Source: Bos javanicus | Taxonomy: Eukaryota > Chordata > Mammalia > Artiodactyla > Bovidae | Direction of reading: 5' to 3' | Length of the DNA: 64,000 bases | NCBI RefSeq assembly: GCF_032452875.1 | Contig: NC_083884.1 | Coordinates: forward strand, 19,671,501 to 19,735,500 | Part shown: piece after piece, positions 22,536 through 33,245 of the stretch | Layout: the number at the start of each line of letters is the position of its first letter | Numbering within the stretch: the first letter of the stretch is position 1 | Notes under the pieces: model-generated | Database searches by the model: none | What the model was told of the DNA's origin: nothing | What the model saw: the letters and a program-made list of their open reading frames with translations, nothing else | Position numbers and translations under genes: made by a program

Positions 22536-25500
22536 GGAACTCTGTGAGATTAAATCCCTTTTTCCATTAACAGAAAAGGGAACACTTGCTGTGTAGCCAG
22601 TCTTAACCAGAAGAGGGATTTGAAACATTCGGCAAGATCATATCTGAAACATGGGCTGAGTGAGTCTTGTTCAGTTGAGGCCATAGCTAGGCCATGGCCC
22701 CCTGAGCCATGCCCAAGGGCTATTTCAAAGAGCCCTTTTTAGCTGGACTATTTCAAATGGCTTTCTTCACTTTGACACGTTTTCAACATTAAGAGGATTA
22801 AGTAATTAACATGCTGATCTATTTGTGACAAACGGATATTGATAGTATGACAGAGGTGATAGTTAGCAGATTTTGATGCTAATGATCACCGACCACGTGT
22901 TGCTCTGGAGCTCTCTCTGTGCATTTTCTCATGTATTTCTCCTGTCTGCTCTCCAAGATAGTTCATCATATCATCAATGTTGAAATCACAAAATAGGAGA
23001 CCTTCAGGTAAATCTTGGATCTCCACCTTCTGGATAACAATAAATGAAAGAAATTCCTCACCCAGAAGAGTAAAGAAGGAAGACTTGTCTGGTTCCTCTG
23101 CACTGGTGGAGGGAGGGTAGCTCCTGTCAGGAGCATGGAATGCCCTCTCTGGCAGAACTTTAATTCTGTTTAGTCCGGAAGCCATTGTAAGATAGCTCCT
23201 TATTTCAGAAAGGTTAAAATGTGAAAACTCTTATCTCCCAGTGAAAACATGGTATGTTTTTTAATCAGCTTCATTTTATAGATTAAGAAAATGAGACAGA
23301 GAAGTGAAACCATCAATACTTGTCCAAATTTATTCAAGTGGGAGAGCTGGGATATGGAGCCTGAACTCTTGACCTTTGAACTTGACCCCTTCCAGAGGAT
23401 TATATCAGTCCAGTATATAAATAATTTGAGTGAGGAAAATGGTTATGTACATTAGGTATGTCAGGGAGGAAACTTCTATAAGGGTAGAAAATCTGGATTT
23501 TTTTAGGTATGAAAAAAAAAAAAAGAATGTCTAAAACTCAGCATCCTGTGTTTGGCCCTTCTTGTCATGCTTTTTCCAGAAACATTTTCAAATATTCTAG
23601 AATCATATTTTTCCTGAAAAGGAGAACTTTTTCTCTGATGCTCTTGTGACTGTTTACTTAGAAGTTAAAGCACATTAGAGATGAATAGTTTCCTTCATCT
23701 ATATCCCTGTTTACCAAAGGACATGTCACGTACTTCTTAGACTGAAAATATTTTCTCTAATGTCTACTGCAACCATGTAAAGAAAATACTTCATTCTCAA
23801 CACACATAGCTAGATAACATGGCATGGATTTCTCTCAGAAAAAATATTTGAAATTAATATAAAGAATGGTGGTTTTCAAAGATAAACTTTTATCCCCTCA
23901 AGGTGTTTTTCTAGATCCTAATTTTATTTCCTTTTATTTATTTATTACTTCATTGTTGAATTGAAAAGTAATACAAGTATATCACTTGTGGCTTGCTTTG
24001 GCATGTTCTCATATTAGTATTTAAATAACATTTTCAACACAATAATATGGTTATGGAACCACGTGATGAAATTGGTCCCTATAAAGATTGAGAAGCTTCT
24101 CAGTCATTCAGATTAATGGGATTATTGCTTCGGTTTAGATAAACAGAATTAACTCCTGCTGAGTGGGAGCAATTTCTGTAGTTCTCTTTTTAAACTCTGC
24201 AGGAGAGTGAGTCCTGGTTTCATTCATTTGTGTTATTAGACTTTTCATTACATTATATTTTTGCATTTACTTTATCCATAGTTTTTTTTTTTTTTTTTCC
24301 AAAACAGGGAGGCATATTAGTGGGTCTTACATGTTTCCTAAAAATCTCTCTAATTTGGGGCATTAAAAACTATTAATTGCTCTTTGTTTTCTTATTTCCA
24401 CAAAGTCAAGTACTTTCTCAGCTGGCCATAGGATACATAAGGTGCCATTCTTGGTCTGAAATACTGTACATTCTAGGGTTGAGACATACGTACAAACTCA
24501 CTGTAAGTGTGATATGCTGTAAAATAGGGTTTGTATAAAGTTATCGTTTGCAGGATAGAAAATAAGCTGCAGTTCAGGGAGGGTTGAAGGAGAGGTTATT
24601 TGAGCAAGGAACAGGGCCGTCACAGATGAACAGACAATTAGCGAGTAGAATGGAGGACATGACCGTATAAAACTAGTGTGCCTTCACTGTGGGGCAGCTT
24701 GTGGGGGTGCAGCATGCGTTTGGGGTAGGGCGCTGTGGATAGTAAAGCCTCCTGGTGAGTCTGCATGGCAGCTGGGATCACATTAGCGGGACTTTCATAT
24801 CTGATACCAAATATGATAGCAGTGGTCATCTCAGGAAACCTTTCCAGCCTTTTGGCACCATTTTCATCTTTATGTACCTTATCTCAGATTTGTGAGCTTT
24901 TATGTTTGCACTGGTGCTCCTGCTTTGTGATAGGAAAACCACAGAGAGGAATTTTCTAGTGAAGGGTTTGTCCTAGGGCCAGCTAGGATGGGCAAATCTC
25001 ATTAAGTTCAGGTTTTGAAAGCACACACATGGTTTAATAGTTAGGAAATGTGCCCAGGGACTTGAAGGACTCAAACACTGAGGAATGGTTGTTTGAGTTT
25101 TCTGTCTGTGCTCGCAGGACATTTGCTGTGCTGGGAAATGGTGAAAAAAAGTGATGAGGGATGCAGCTGAACCCTCTGATTCAGGCTGTCATCCTGGGGA
25201 AGGTCTGGGGAGTGTAATGAGGCGAACCATTAAGTTGCTATATTCTTAAAAGGTTAAAGAAGCTTCAGGGATCACTATTTGTACTTCTTCAGTACTGGAA
25301 TGTCGTGCCAATAATAAGCAATATGCAATCCGCAGACATAGAAGCAACTAGCCCTCTGCATTTGTCAAAGGCTGCCCAGCTTAGAATGAATGGCGAAGTC
25401 TGTGAATTCTTTTCCTTTGAGGTTGAACTGAGTCACAAAGACCCAAGCCAGTGGTGAGTGAATCTTGTCAGTCTGTCAGCAGCATTTATGAAGTTCTCAC

Positions 25501-26340
25501 CATTCCCATGCCATATAGTTAGGCTTAAACAAGCCCTCAAAATTTTAGAATACATACCCTATGATGTCAGTGAGCAGCTTTGATTTACTCGCCCAACCAA
25601 ACTCTACTCTGTTTTTGTGGAGGTTTGTATTTGGGATAGACTACAAATTCCACAAACAAAGGTTTGACTTGCACAAAGCAAGGAAACTACAAGGGGAGGT
25701 GATCTCGTGTCATCCTACCAAGAAGCTTTGTTCAAGATGTTGAAATGGTTCTGCATTTCATCTGTGATTTTGCTGCTCTTCACATACACATTCTATGTCA
25801 GGCACCGCCTTCTGCACTGGAGTTCTAAGCTATAATAGCTTGTTTGAAAATAATTGTCTCTCCAGAATTTGACCTTCTGTGTGGTCTACCCTAGACAGAG
25901 TGGTAAATGACACCCTAGGACTCTTCCCACCAGGAAAAACAGAAGAAATATCTCCAGCATGTCTTCCACCCAGTCCTTCCAGGGCAGTCTCATAGGACAT
26001 GGCAGAATCAGAATCCTATGAGTGTGTGAGTTAGATGGGCATATAGAACACCCTCCCTGGTGGTTCTGATTTCCTCCCTGCCCAGATTCCTTGCCTGTGC
26101 AAGAACTTCTGCTTCTTAAATTTTGAAGTATAGACTATTAAAAAATAATGAAAGAAGACAATTGAGGTGATAAAAACAAACTAACACTTCATAAAATGGA
26201 CAATCTCCATCCAGAGATTATAACAAAATGGGGCAGAAGACAGGACAGGAAAGTTTCTTAGGATAAAGAATGAAGAACAAGAAGAGAACGATAGAAAGTA
26301 TCTAATTGGTTGGAGCCATACAGTCAACCTTGTTGTGGGT
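22536..26340. other. Mostly single-copy DNA
   Basis: Almost 4 kb with one MIR and a T run at about 24282-24298 as the only named repeats. A 99-codon minus-strand open frame (22886-23185) is the most protein-like of the orphan ORFs and is discussed under findings. The block 24050-24235 has balanced, homeobox-site-like sequence, also discussed there. No gene can be supported. Confidence 0.5.
23255..23395 (-). mobile_element. MIR SINE
   Basis: 'cattttatagattaagaaaa', 'gagacagagaagtgaa', then 'gagctgggatatggagcctg' is the complement of the MIR core and head. Confidence 0.75.
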
Positions 26341-26355
26341 AAGAAGGAATAAGCA

Positions 26356-26420
26356 AGGCTCCTCCGTCCATGGGATTTTCCAGTACTCTTGCGTGGAAAA
26401 TCCCATGGACGGAGGAGCCT
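26356..26420. repeat. Perfect 26-bp fold-back at a Bov-A2 5' edge
   Basis: Positions 26356-26381 are the exact reverse complement of 26395-26420, with a 13-base spacer (26382-26394). The right arm is normal Bov-A2 sequence. The left arm is an inverted duplicate of it, placed where the Bov-A2 5' end should be. I checked the arms base by base and the pairing stops at both ends of the 26-bp stem. Confidence 0.92.
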
Positions 26421-26635
26421 GGTGGGCTGCTGTCTATGGGGTCGCACAGAGTCAGACATGACTGAGCGACTTCACTTTCACTATTCACTTCCATGCATTG
26501 GAGAAGGAAATGGCAACCCACTCCAGTGTTCTTGCCTGGAGAATCCCAGGGACAGGGGAGCCTGGTGGGCTGCCGTCTATGGGGTCGCACAGAGTCGGAC
26601 ACAACTGAAGCGACTTAGCAGCAGCAGCAGCACAC
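26382..26635 (+). mobile_element. Bov-A2 SINE
   Basis: Bov-A2 dimer from 'agtactcttgcgtggaaaat' through the second module to the AGC-repeat tail. The first about 25 bases of a normal Bov-A2 ('ggagaaggcaatggcacccc') are absent and are replaced by the inverted arm described above. No clear target duplication was found. Confidence 0.92.
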
Positions 26636-26789
26636 AGCCCAGAGCTGGCTTGATATTTGATGATTGGCCAACAGAATGTCCTACATTTTTGGCTAAGCAG
26701 AATATTTATGGGGCCAGGAAGTTAGCTATGTTCAGGTTTATTGACAAAAGTCCCCGAGGTGGGAATAGCTCCATCTTGGGCTTAGGAAG

Positions 26790-27135
26790 TGATTCTGACA
26801 ATATGAATCACTTTGGGATCTTGTTAAAACGGAGATGTAGATTTTGTAGGTCTGGATATAGATGTGGAGGTTTGCATTTTTTCAAGGTGATGCTGGGTTG
26901 TAGCTCAGTTGGTAAAGAATCCACCTGCAATGCAGGAGACCCAGGTTCAATCCCTGGGTTGGGAAGATCCCCTGGAGGAGGAAAGGGCCACCAACTCCAG
27001 TGTTCTTGCCTGGAGAATCCCATGGACAGAGGAGCCTGGCGGGCTACAGTCCATCAGGCATGACTTAGCGACTAAACCACCAAGATGATGCTGATGGTTC
27101 TGACTGCAGACCACACTCAAAGAGCTACTGTTGCA
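26790..27135 (-). mobile_element. MER5-like hAT-Charlie element, split by a SINE
   Basis: 'gaatcactttgggatcttgt' at the left, and 'gatgctgatggttctgactg' with 'agaccacactcaaagag' at the right, are the complement of a MER5A-type non-autonomous hAT transposon. A Bov-tA with its own duplication interrupts it at 26896-27080. The copy is diverged and inactive. Confidence 0.7.
26896..27080 (+). mobile_element. Bov-tA SINE
   Basis: Sense Bov-tA with a readable pol III promoter in its tRNA-like head: an A box 'tagctcagttggt' at 26901-26913 and a B box 'ggttcaatccc' at about 26944-26954. A 13-bp duplication with one mismatch ('caaggtgatgctg' 26883-26895; 'caagatgatgctg' 27081-27093) flanks it, placing the insertion inside the older MER5-like element. 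Confidence 0.94.
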
Positions 27136-27596
27136 CGAAAATATCCTTAGACAAACACTTGATATACACCACTTTATATCTATATACTTTATATCTTTAA
27201 AGAGGACTTGAAACCAGTTCTCTTTCAGGGGGTATTGGTTTTCATTGATAAGATATCATGTGGTAAAATAAACAAGGGAAATATATTATGGCAAGGTAGA
27301 AAGACAGAGTTTCAGAAATTTGGTACAAAACTCAGTTTTCTGAGGAGATGAATCTTGAGGAGGAAACCACATGAAAGAGGCAAGTAATAGGCTGAGTCAG
27401 TATTGAAATGTGAATGTGATGTAGCATGTGGCCTGGAGATGAGAGCGGATAAGCAGTATTTTTCACTCTGGGAATGTGAATTATCTTCCAGACCAGCCAA
27501 CTTCATTGCTTTCCTGGGTTTCTGGTTTACATAACTTACTGAAAGGGGAGGGGAGTACTTGAAAGCTTTTAAAAGGTGACAGACATCATGAGAGTT
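27136..27596. other. Single-copy DNA
   Basis: About 460 bases of AT-rich DNA preceding the retrocopy target site. Nothing assignable was found. Confidence 0.5.
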
Positions 27597-27610
27597 GCGA
27601 ACTATTTTCT
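27597..27610. repeat. Target-site duplication, left copy (MATR3 retrocopy)
   Basis: The 14-mer 'gcgaactattttct' recurs exactly at 31587-31600. It lies directly next to the poly(T) (poly(A) of the inserted copy). Confidence 0.95.
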
Positions 27611-27634
27611 TTTTTGGTGTTTTTTTTTTTTTTT
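27611..27634 (-). other. Poly(A) tail of the MATR3 retrocopy
   Basis: On the minus strand this is a run of A (15 uninterrupted at 27620-27634), then a short CACC interruption and five more A. It joins the 3' UTR directly to the target duplication, as expected of L1-driven retrotransposition. Confidence 0.93.
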
Positions 27635-30600
27635 AAACTCAGATTTTTAGTAGCAGTTTTTAGAACACTCTAGATTAAAAATGGAATAATTTGTTAAAGC
27701 ATGCAAGAAAGTGTAACAGTAAATAAAAACCACAACTGTGACAAATATATTGGTTAACACCTCAAACATGTATAACCAATGAACATGGCCTAGGTTTTTG
27801 TTTTTTATTGGTACTCACTTAAGAAACTTGAATCCACAGATATAAGCAGTATATAATATAACCAGAAAGTTACAAGTAAACACAGATTATACATGCAAAT
27901 TTCTGTTCACAAAGGTCACATATGCAAGTATATGAATTCGAAGCGTGCGTCTAAGATTATGGCCAAACTTTTTTTAAAATGCAGAAATGTAAAATTACAT
28001 CTTGAAAATACAAAGAGATGGTCTACACACTTCAAAAATCAAATGTTGCTTATACCAGATGATGTATGACAGCTACAGGATTCAAGTGACAAGCAATAAG
28101 ATCTCAAGAAATTAATACTGGTCAAAGAGAAGGGGAATATTTTTACATTTCACTGAAAATACATTAACTTCTAGAATACGAAATCTAGCAGGAACTTAGG
28201 GGAAAAAATTACAAAATCTAAAGCCAATTACTTAATATGTCTTATTACCTAAACAACAACATGACATTGAAAGAAAACTGCACCTGCATTTTAATTACCA
28301 ATCTCACATTAGTGAAGTTCTCCATAAATGAAACAAAACCAAAAATGCTTCAAACTCCAAATGAAAAGTCTGCAAGGCTCAGATTAAAATGTGGAATGTT
28401 TCAGATGAAAGTAATAAAAATACAATTGGTTTTGTTCTTTATTGAATGGAGTCAAAAGTTTTGACATATCTCTGAAGCTTGGAACTACTAAATTTCATTT
28501 CTCTGAATGCTTCTACATATCTTTCTTAGTGGTGCAAGTGTCTTTAGCATACGAAGTCAGTCTCTACAAAGTATTTCTGTCTGTTACTATTTTGATAAAA
28601 CAAAAACAATTCTTCATAACTTAACCGTATATGTATTTTTGCTATAACACTTAACACATGAACAGACATCTATTATCTATTATTTTCCACTAAAACAAAA
28701 GAGTACAATAGTTTTTTAACTATCAGTATTGTATTTAAAAAAGGTTAACATTTAAAAACAAAGAACCATTATTTTCTTTGAAATCATTAAGCTTCTTGCA
28801 CATCTCAAACTTCCTTCTTCTGCCTGCGTTCTTCTGCCAATTTATTCAGAAATTTCTTTAATTTCTGATAATGAGGAAGGCTGCTGCAATGAGTATTCTT
28901 TGCAACTTCTTCATTTGTATAAGAGTGAACACAGCTTACAGTAAAACCCTGTTTTAGGTATCACATAGTCTATACCAACAGGAACATTGGGTTGATATGG
29001 TCCAATTCTATACTCATCTGGGATTGTATAGTCCTCCTTGTTTTCATCACTTTGGCCATCTGTATTTTCACTTGTATCTTTGTTGGGATCATCAGCATTC
29101 TCAGCAGATTCAGCACCTGGCTCTGTATTTTCCTCATTTTTAATTCCATTTTCCAACGCTGCTTCATTTTCTTGGTCAAGTTCCTCGATCTTGTCCACAT
29201 TTTTAAGCTTTTTCTTTGCAGCTCCAGAAGCACTGGCATTTGCATCTTTTTTCACAGCTTTGTCTGAAGGTTCTTTTTTCCCATCAGATGCCACATCCCC
29301 TAAATTAGCAAGATCTGTTTCATCTCCCACTGAACTGCCACTTTCTAGCAGTGCTGCTGCTGCTTCTTCATCTACAAGTAGCTCATCTTCAGATTCAAGA
29401 AGCATGTTAGGCTCTTGTTCTGCCTGGTCATCCTTTGTATCTTTTTCACCATCTTCACCTGACTTCTCTTCTTGTTCTTTACCTTCAGCAGTACTTTCAG
29501 TCTTCTGAGAACCATCAGTTTTGGATTTCTTATCACTTGGAGATTCTTTGCCATCTGGAGAGTAAGATCTTTTCCGGGATTTATCTTTTTTGAGTAAGTC
29601 AATGCCTCTGTTGGGAATCCTGAGTACCAATTTTTTGTATTTTTCAGACAGGTCAACTTTTACACATCTCCCTTGAAACCAAAGGGCCTTTTTCAAACAG
29701 TGGACAACCATTGCCATTGCATCTTCTCTGGTCTCCATCTCAATAAAGGCCTGACTTTTCATCCTCATCAGTATATAATTCTTTATTTTCCCATAAGGCT
29801 CAGCAAGCTTGAGGACAGCACTGTCAGAATAGCCAGAATGAGGTAAGTTGCTGAGATGTATCACTCGTCCAAGCTCTTGTTTTTGATCAAACTTCTGGTC
29901 TGGCTTACCCTCAGGTTTCTTTATTCTCTTGTACTTCTGGGATAAATGCACTCTCACTGGCTTGCCAAATACTAATGCTGGGGTGGTTGTGTAATAATCC
30001 ACTGCAGCCTGAGCATCTTCTGTGGTTGCCATTTCAATAAATGCCTCATTAATTTTATTTAGAATAAGATGATTTGAAATAACTCCAAATGGTTCCACCA
30101 GTTGTAATAGTTGATATCTCAACTTTTTCCCTCGCTGGAAATCCATGATGTGAACAACTCGGCTAGTTTCCACTCTGCCTTTCTGCATGTGTCTTGGTCC
30201 TTGCAGGTTTCCATTTCCAGCACCCAGATTTCCTCTTGGTCCAACTGCTGGTCCCCCAAGATGAAATGATGGGGGTGGAGGTCCCAGAATTCCTGGTGCT
30301 GGGTTTGTAGACTGCTGCAACATGAATGGATCACCCATTGTATGTCCTGTATCAGTGTTAGGATTCCATTCTGGGTAGATTTCAAGAAGAAGCTGGCATC
30401 GACGACTGTGACTTGCTCCATTGATATGTTGACTCCACTCCTTATTAGAATGAACTGGCAAATCACATATAGAGCACAGATGGGGATAACCCTTCGGTAA
30501 GAGTCCATGGAAGTCTTCAATATTGCTACTTGGAGGAGCGCCCCTCTTTTTCTCAAAGAGAGATCTCTCTTGTAAGGAACCAGGACCACGTCCCATTCTC

Positions 30601-30818
30601 TCATACTCACTGTCAAATTTATGATAGTTATGCGATGTCTCACCAAAAAAAGAATCATCCCTACACCTTTCTCCATCTCTTAATCTGTCATCTTCATAAT
30701 CCATTCTGTCATAATAACCAGATTCTTGAGAATGACTTCCATGGTCATAATCAAGCACTGGGTTGAGACTAGGACCACGATCATCAAAACTATCTCTTCT
30801 AAAGTGCCTTTTTTCTTC

Positions 30819-30821
30819 TCA
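30819..30821 (-). other. Nonsense codon (TGA) in the MATR3 retrocopy
   Basis: TGA replaces the tryptophan codon that follows 'PYRVPRDD' in matrin 3, a single G-to-A type change. The frame stays open for 635 codons beyond it, so this is a point lesion without an indel. Confidence 0.93.
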
Positions 30822-31586
30822 ATCGTCCCTAGGTACTCTGTATGGTGGCTCCCGTGTAGCAGATCTGCCATCTCTACCATAACTCAATGTAGGGCCTTCT
30901 TTAGTTCTCCTCCTTTTAAGCTGCAGAAGGATCTGGGGCAAATTCTCAGGAGTAATCTTGTCCTCTGGATAACGACTCAGTTCATCTAAGTCTCTAGCAG
31001 ACAGACCAAAGCTGGCCAAAATGTTACTGGCCTGGTCTGCATCTCCACGGTTTTGAGAAGACAAAGGGAGCGGACCTCTACTTCCAATGTTAAATATAGA
31101 CTGCAAATTATGAGAAGAAGTACTAGCAGAAGACAGTGTACTATGAGCTCCTTGTTGATTCAATGAAGAACTCATTCCAAGATTCATTAAACTAGCAAGG
31201 CGTGCAGTACCCTGGTTCATCCTTCCAAGAGATGCTGGCATACTTAAAGACTGGGTAGCAGCAGCAAGAAGGCCTATTCCTGCTGCAGACAGGTCACGCC
31301 CATGACCCTGCGAGTCCCTACCGAGAGATGACTGCTGGAATGACTTGGACATTGTAGAACTATCTCTTGTCTAGTTTATAGATTAAAAAAAAATTTTTTT
31401 TTAAAGATGGCCAAAAAGAAAGATCAACTAGAAAACTAGGTTAACTTTGCTTCAAAAAATGGTAACGCCAAGAAAAAGAATCAATAAGGACTGTAGAATC
31501 TTCTTCAAGCTGAGAACCAGCAGACAACTCTCCAAGCGAGCGGGACGCGGTGGCTCCCATAATCCCCCGCAGCAACGGCGCTGGTC

Positions 31587-31600
31587 GCGAACTATTTTCT
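31587..31600. repeat. Target-site duplication, right copy (MATR3 retrocopy)
   Basis: Exact match to 27597-27610. Read on the sense strand of the insert, the site is TT/AGAAAA, close to the L1 endonuclease consensus TT/AAAA. This fixes the 5' end of the retrocopy at 31586. Confidence 0.95.
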
Positions 31601-32590
31601 AATGTTTGTGCTCCTCGTCAAGTTGATTGTTTGATTCACCCATCACAAGTTGACACCCTTGAGGGGACGGGGCGGGAGGAGAGTTTTTGCAGACATTAAG
31701 TCTCCTAAAGATTTTTAGAAATGGATTTTCCTTTTGGAAATATGAGGCCTGATTGTAAATAAACCCGTGCTGCATTCACATCCGCAGTCCTGGATTAGTG
31801 AAGAGCTTCACTTGTGTGCACCAAAACACAATTTTTTAAAAAATGGCTGAAACTATGTCATCAGCAACTTGGAGTTGTGACAGAAAACCACGCAGAAATA
31901 GGACCCGTTTCTCTTTGTCTTGCACGCTGTATTCAGCTAAATGTGACTCTCACAATGAAGTGTTTACTGTATCTTCTCAGTGTTTCCAGATTGTTACTAT
32001 GCTTGCACTTAGTACTCTAGACGTGGTTTGCTCTTTCTCATAAATTCCTTTTTTAAACATTTTTTCATCAAAGATCAATACTTCTAGTTCCCATGATTCT
32101 TTTTTTTCTTAGAAGTTATAGCAGTTACTTCTCATGAAAATGAAGTACAAAGAAACTTTAATACTGTTTGAATGAAATCTGGAACTGACTAAAAATGTGC
32201 TTGTACAATGATTTCAACTTGTCTGACTATAACACCAGTGTCTACTGAGAGTTGGTTCTTTTAGAATAGAATATAAACTTAACTCCCCAAAGACATCTGA
32301 GAAAGGTCTCAAACCAGTGCTGCTTTAAAATATAGATCATATCTTGTAGTTGTGTTGCTATACCTTTTTAAAATATTTTGTTAGGAGTAGATGTCAGTGA
32401 ATACCAGAAAATGGAATAACAAAGAAGTTAAAATACTCTTCAGATACCTAGAGCAAACATGTCATTGAAAAAAATCTCAGTAGAGAACCCTTGTCTAAAA
32501 AATATACTATTCTCTGATTCTCCCACTTTTCAGAAGGGTAAGAACCTGTTGCTATAAATCGATGTAATATATATCATTATTTCACTCAAC
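31601..32590. other. Single-copy DNA
   Basis: About 1 kb beyond the retrocopy. It holds no gene, no promoter that I can support for the retrocopy, and no named repeat. Note that the retrocopy's own 5' UTR (31500-31586) is GC-rich and is followed here by ordinary AT-rich DNA. Confidence 0.5.
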
Positions 32591-32591
32591 T

Positions 32592-32750
32592 GTGGTGTTT
32601 CCCAAAGTGTACATTACTCACAGAGGATATTTATTAAAAATGCAGATTCCTGGGGCTGACCTCGGATCTTCTGAATGAGACTCATTGAATTTTGCATCTC
32701 CGTTGGGCATCCCTAATTAAGTATTATACAGTTGAAGTTTGAAAACTATT
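32592..32750 (+). mobile_element. MER5-like hAT-Charlie element
   Basis: 'tttcccaaagtgtacatt', 'ttaaaaatgcagattcctgg', then 'gttgaagtttgaaaacta' match the 5', middle and 3' parts of a MER5A-type element in sense orientation. Confidence 0.75.
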
Positions 32751-32799
32751 AGGAAATTTTAAATGAATATTATTTTCATTTTTTGTGACAGTGTGGAGA

Positions 32800-33245
32800 G
32801 ATTAAAAAAAATTGTATATTGGAGTGTAGTTGATTTACAATGTTATGTTAGTTTCAGATGTACAGCAAAGTGATTTAGTTATACATATGTGTATGTGTGT
32901 GCTAAGTCGCTTCAGTTGTGTCTAACTCTTTGAAACCCCATGGGCTGTAGCCCGCTAGGCTCCTCTTCCATGGGGTTCTCCAGGCAGAGATACTGAAGTT
33001 GTTGACCATTTCGTCCTCCAGGGGATCTTCCCGACCCAGGGATCGAACCTGCATCCTCTTTTGTCTCCTGAATCGGCAGGTGGGTTCTTTACCACTAGCA
33101 CCAGCTGGGAAGCCCAGTTATACATACACATACATCTATTCTTTTTCAGATTCTTTTCCCAGTTAGGTTATTACAGAGTATTGAGTAGAGCTACTTGTAC
33201 TCTATAGTAGTTGCTTGTTGATTATTTATTTTATATGTAGTGAAA
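32800..33245 (-). mobile_element. Artiodactyl L1 3' UTR, split by a Bov-tA
   Basis: Complement of L1 3' UTR ('ggagtgtagttgatttacaa', 'cagcaaagtgatttagtt' on the left; 'tattgagtagagctacttgt' on the right). A Bov-tA interrupts it at 32888-33115. Confidence 0.85.
32888..33115 (-). mobile_element. Bov-tA SINE
   Basis: Complete reverse Bov-tA from 'gctaagtcgcttcagttgtg' to the head complement 'gctgggaagccc', with a B-box complement 'gggatcgaacc'. An 11-bp duplication 'agttatacata' (32877-32887 and 33116-33126) is L1 sequence, proving insertion into the L1. Confidence 0.95.

Larger units (their letters stand above)
27611..31586 (-). pseudogene. MATR3P: Processed retrocopy of MATR3 (matrin 3)
   Basis: Intronless, near full-length cDNA copy of matrin 3, a nuclear-matrix RNA/DNA-binding protein. 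The start codon is at 31352, after 234 nt of 5' UTR. In the parent numbering: N-terminal region 1-177; first matrin-type C2H2 finger at about 290-320 (Cys293, Cys296, His309, His315 all kept); RRM1 about 398-473; RRM2 about 496-571; basic nuclear-localisation stretch with RKRSYSPDGKE; an acidic tail; second finger near 800. Two lesions are visible: codon 178 (Trp in the parent) is TGA at 30819-30821, and 2 nt are missing near 28919-28925 within the second finger, giving a stop at 28911. The old frame resumes to a stop at 28805-28807, about the parent length (846-847 residues). Frame is kept from codon 1 to about 813 apart from the nonsense codon. The 3' UTR runs to 27635 and is followed by an A tail. 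No canonical AATAAA is seen just before the tail. Confidence 0.97.

Noticed and set aside
26896..26960. tRNA-like sequence with A and B boxes
   Set aside because: It is the head of a Bov-tA SINE, not a tRNA gene; the same holds for 34321, 35716, 35830, 53355 and 62079.
26389..27063. 224-codon plus-strand open frame
   Set aside because: It is made of Bov-A2 and Bov-tA sequence joined across a MER5-like element. SINEs do not encode protein.
29038..29508. 156-codon plus-strand open frame rich in Ser
   Set aside because: It is the antisense shadow of the acidic region of the MATR3 retrocopy.
30119..30676. 185-codon minus-strand open frame
   Set aside because: It is a shadow of the MATR3 retrocopy in a shifted frame.
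30822..31352. Possibility that 31352-28805 is the functional MATR3 gene
   Set aside because: No introns, a poly(A) tail, a target duplication, a nonsense codon and a frameshift all show a processed copy.
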